Origin: a virus
DNA: 40,052 nt
Reading direction: 5' to 3' (one strand)
IMG/VR virus record: IMGVR_UViG_3300035388_000083
Location: 1-40,052 of that record
Shown piece after piece: positions 38,881 through 40,052 of this stretch. A program made the translations under genes and the position numbers. The stretch's first letter is position 1, and every line of letters starts with the position of its first letter. The notes beneath the pieces are model-generated. The model was given only the letters and a program-made list of their open reading frames with translations, was not told the origin of the DNA and ran no database searches.

Positions 38881-38908
38881 AACCTCGGAGTTATGACCCG
38901 AGGTTTTT
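38881..38908. terminator. Second stem-loop, abutting the integrase stop codon
   Basis: AACCTCGG / CCGAGGTT (8 bp, 9-nt loop) followed by T on the plus strand. It overlaps the end of the convergent integrase gene and shares the CTCGG core of the preceding terminator. It insulates the integrase from readthrough. Confidence 0.75.
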
Positions 38909-40052
38909 ACATTATCGGACTTGGAAACTCCTTAATAAGACGTTCGCTTATATTTGGTTTAAATTTCTTGAGATACTCATTTGTAATTGCAATATTCGAA
39001 TGTCGAAATAAGTCGCGAATAATTTTCGCATCATAACCCGCTTCAATAAGCTTGTCGGCAGCTGTATCTTTTAAAGCATAAATTTTTACATCCATAGATA
39101 TGCCCAGGGCATTTGCTATGTGTCTAAATTTTTCTGCAATTCGTGTTGGGTAAGTTGGAGTGTCGCCAGGCTGCAAACCACGCCCACAAATATAAAATGA
39201 ACTCGGATATTCCGATAAGTAATCGTCGAGCAATTTCCTAAAATCATCAACAATTGGGATCACTCCCATCTTCTTATTTTTACTTTCGGCACCCGATATA
39301 AATATCAAACCCTTATTTAAATTCACATCCTGAACTTTCAATCGGCAAATCTCTGCCGGCCGTAATCCACAATAATAAATATACAGACTAATAATATGAA
39401 AGTGTTTATCGAACTGCTTAACGTGATTAATATATAAACTCAATTCTTCGTCGCTAAAGGGTCTCTTGCTCGATTCTGTTTCAGGCAATTTCTCCACAGC
39501 ATGAAAAGGATTAATAACCATATACTTCTTTTTAACCAGGAGATTAAAAAAGGTTCTGTAATCGAGTAGATAATTATTATAAGTTCTCCCCATTATGCGT
39601 TTCTCCATAAGCAAATAGTTCATGAAGTTGATCGCGAGATCCTCGGTAAACTCGAAAATATAATTATTAAATTTTCCTTCCCTTTCGAGCCACTCGGTCA
39701 AAACTTTAAACCTTCCCTTATAAGCAGTTTTGGAAGTTTTCCGTATGTAAGTCGATTTATATGTATTAACAAAATCCAATGCACTAGAAATGGTCGTGTA
39801 CTTCTTTTTATTCTCGGAGTCATCAATAAAGGGATTCCACCCTTGATCCAGTTTATTATTAATATGATTCACCAATCGCTTGGCATACCGAACACGATTC
39901 GCTTTGGTTTTAATATTATTAAGATAGATTCTTTTGCGCTCTAGCTTCTCTGTATCGGGGTTTTTAGCGTAAAAATACACATACTCCCGATCACCACTCT
40001 TCCCTATTTCTGCATATCTGAAATCAAGCATAGACAAAGGTTTTAGCTGCAT
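38907..40052 (-). CDS. int: Tyrosine recombinase (phage integrase), Bacteroidota type
   Basis: This 381-aa integrase has an N-terminal arm, a SAM-like core-binding domain (about 85-185, 'ALDFVNTYKSTYIRKTSKTA') and a catalytic domain with Arg231 ('YYCGLRPAEICRL'), a Lys near 258-261 ('GAESKNKK'), 'LFRHSNIAITNEYLKKF' with His351 and nucleophile Tyr360. The usual HxxR box is Tyr325-x-x-Lys328 ('IYALKDTAADKL'), a variant I know from other Bacteroidota integrases. The frame reaches the last base of the window with an ATG, so it may be complete. It points inward; the attachment site would lie beyond the window edge. Confidence 0.92.
   Translation of the reverse strand: MQLKPLSMLDFRYAEIGKSGDREYVYFYAKNPDTEKLERKRIYLNNIKTKANRVRYAKRLVNHINNKLDQGWNPFIDDSENKKKYTTISSALDFVNTYKSTYIRKTSKTAYKGRFKVLTEWLEREGKFNNYIFEFTEDLAINFMNYLLMEKRIMGRTYNNYLLDYRTFFNLLVKKKYMVINPFHAVEKLPETESSKRPFSDEELSLYINHVKQFDKHFHIISLYIYYCGLRPAEICRLKVQDVNLNKGLIFISGAESKNKKMGVIPIVDDFRKLLDDYLSEYPSSFYICGRGLQPGDTPTYPTRIAEKFRHIANALGISMDVKIYALKDTAADKLIEAGYDAKIIRDLFRHSNIAITNEYLKKFKPNISERLIKEFPSPIM

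Overview
The window is almost certainly a temperate tailed-phage genome (prophage) of a Bacteroidota host. The evidence for the host is the AT-rich composition, near-absence of Shine-Dalgarno sequences, TAnnTTTG-type promoter elements, a Bacteroidota-style tyrosine integrase and Bacteroidota-type LRR and DUF1566-like domains. A marine Marinilabiliales-like host is only a guess. No sheath gene was recognised, so a long non-contractile tail (siphovirus-like) is the best reading.

Layout. (1) 1-5.7 kb, early/regulatory: an antirepressor-domain gene, a LuxR-type HTH protein behind a 9-bp inverted repeat, several unknown genes, a DUF5131/Gp37-Gp68 protein, an ASCH-like protein and an HNH endonuclease. 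(2) 5.7-9.0 kb, replication: a replisome-accessory-like protein, a DnaC-like ATPase, a VirE/VapE-like helicase, an AT-rich tract with reiterated CTTACTACA sites (candidate origin), and a stand-alone DnaA domain IV protein. (3) 9.0-10.1 kb: a two-gene cassette with its own promoter (candidate moron). (4) 10.1-13.0 kb: two modular proteins that share an N-terminal tail-tube-like domain and carry different C-terminal recognition domains (DUF1566/C-type-lectin-like and LRR). (5) 13.1-16.1 kb: protease-scaffold fusion, major capsid protein, tail tube. (6) 16.2-17.3 kb: two small membrane/secreted genes, the first bracketed by terminators. (7) 17.3-25.8 kb: ParB-methyltransferase, small and large terminase, portal, connector, and a protein with a carbohydrate-binding-like C-terminus. 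(8) 26.2-28.8 kb: lysis (membrane proteins, M15 endolysin, 3TM-type holin). (9) 28.8-29.87 kb: a compact region of hairpins, a 45-aa protein with a strong Shine-Dalgarno and the only internal minus-strand gene. (10) 29.87-37.5 kb: tail proteins and tape measure. (11) 37.5-40.05 kb: a regulatory region, a second antirepressor-domain gene and the integrase (minus strand), whose first codon is the window edge.

Regulation. Five intergenic regions (upstream of 13090, 16294, 16923, 22042 and 29872) carry the same composite element: CTGTCC plus a T-run, then a TAnnTTTG-like box 28-29 nt after the start of CTGTCC. These look like a set of phage late promoters. The half-site GCTGTCC also forms a palindrome just upstream of the LuxR-type gene, which makes that protein a candidate regulator (inference). 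Many genes are preceded by a CA-rich leader (ACCAAACACCA) instead of a Shine-Dalgarno. REP/REPIN-like repeats (TGTCATCCTGAGCNTGTCGAAGG) are scattered through intergenic positions and lie inside one coding sequence.

No CI-like repressor, attachment site, tRNA, CRISPR array or reverse transcriptase was identified.
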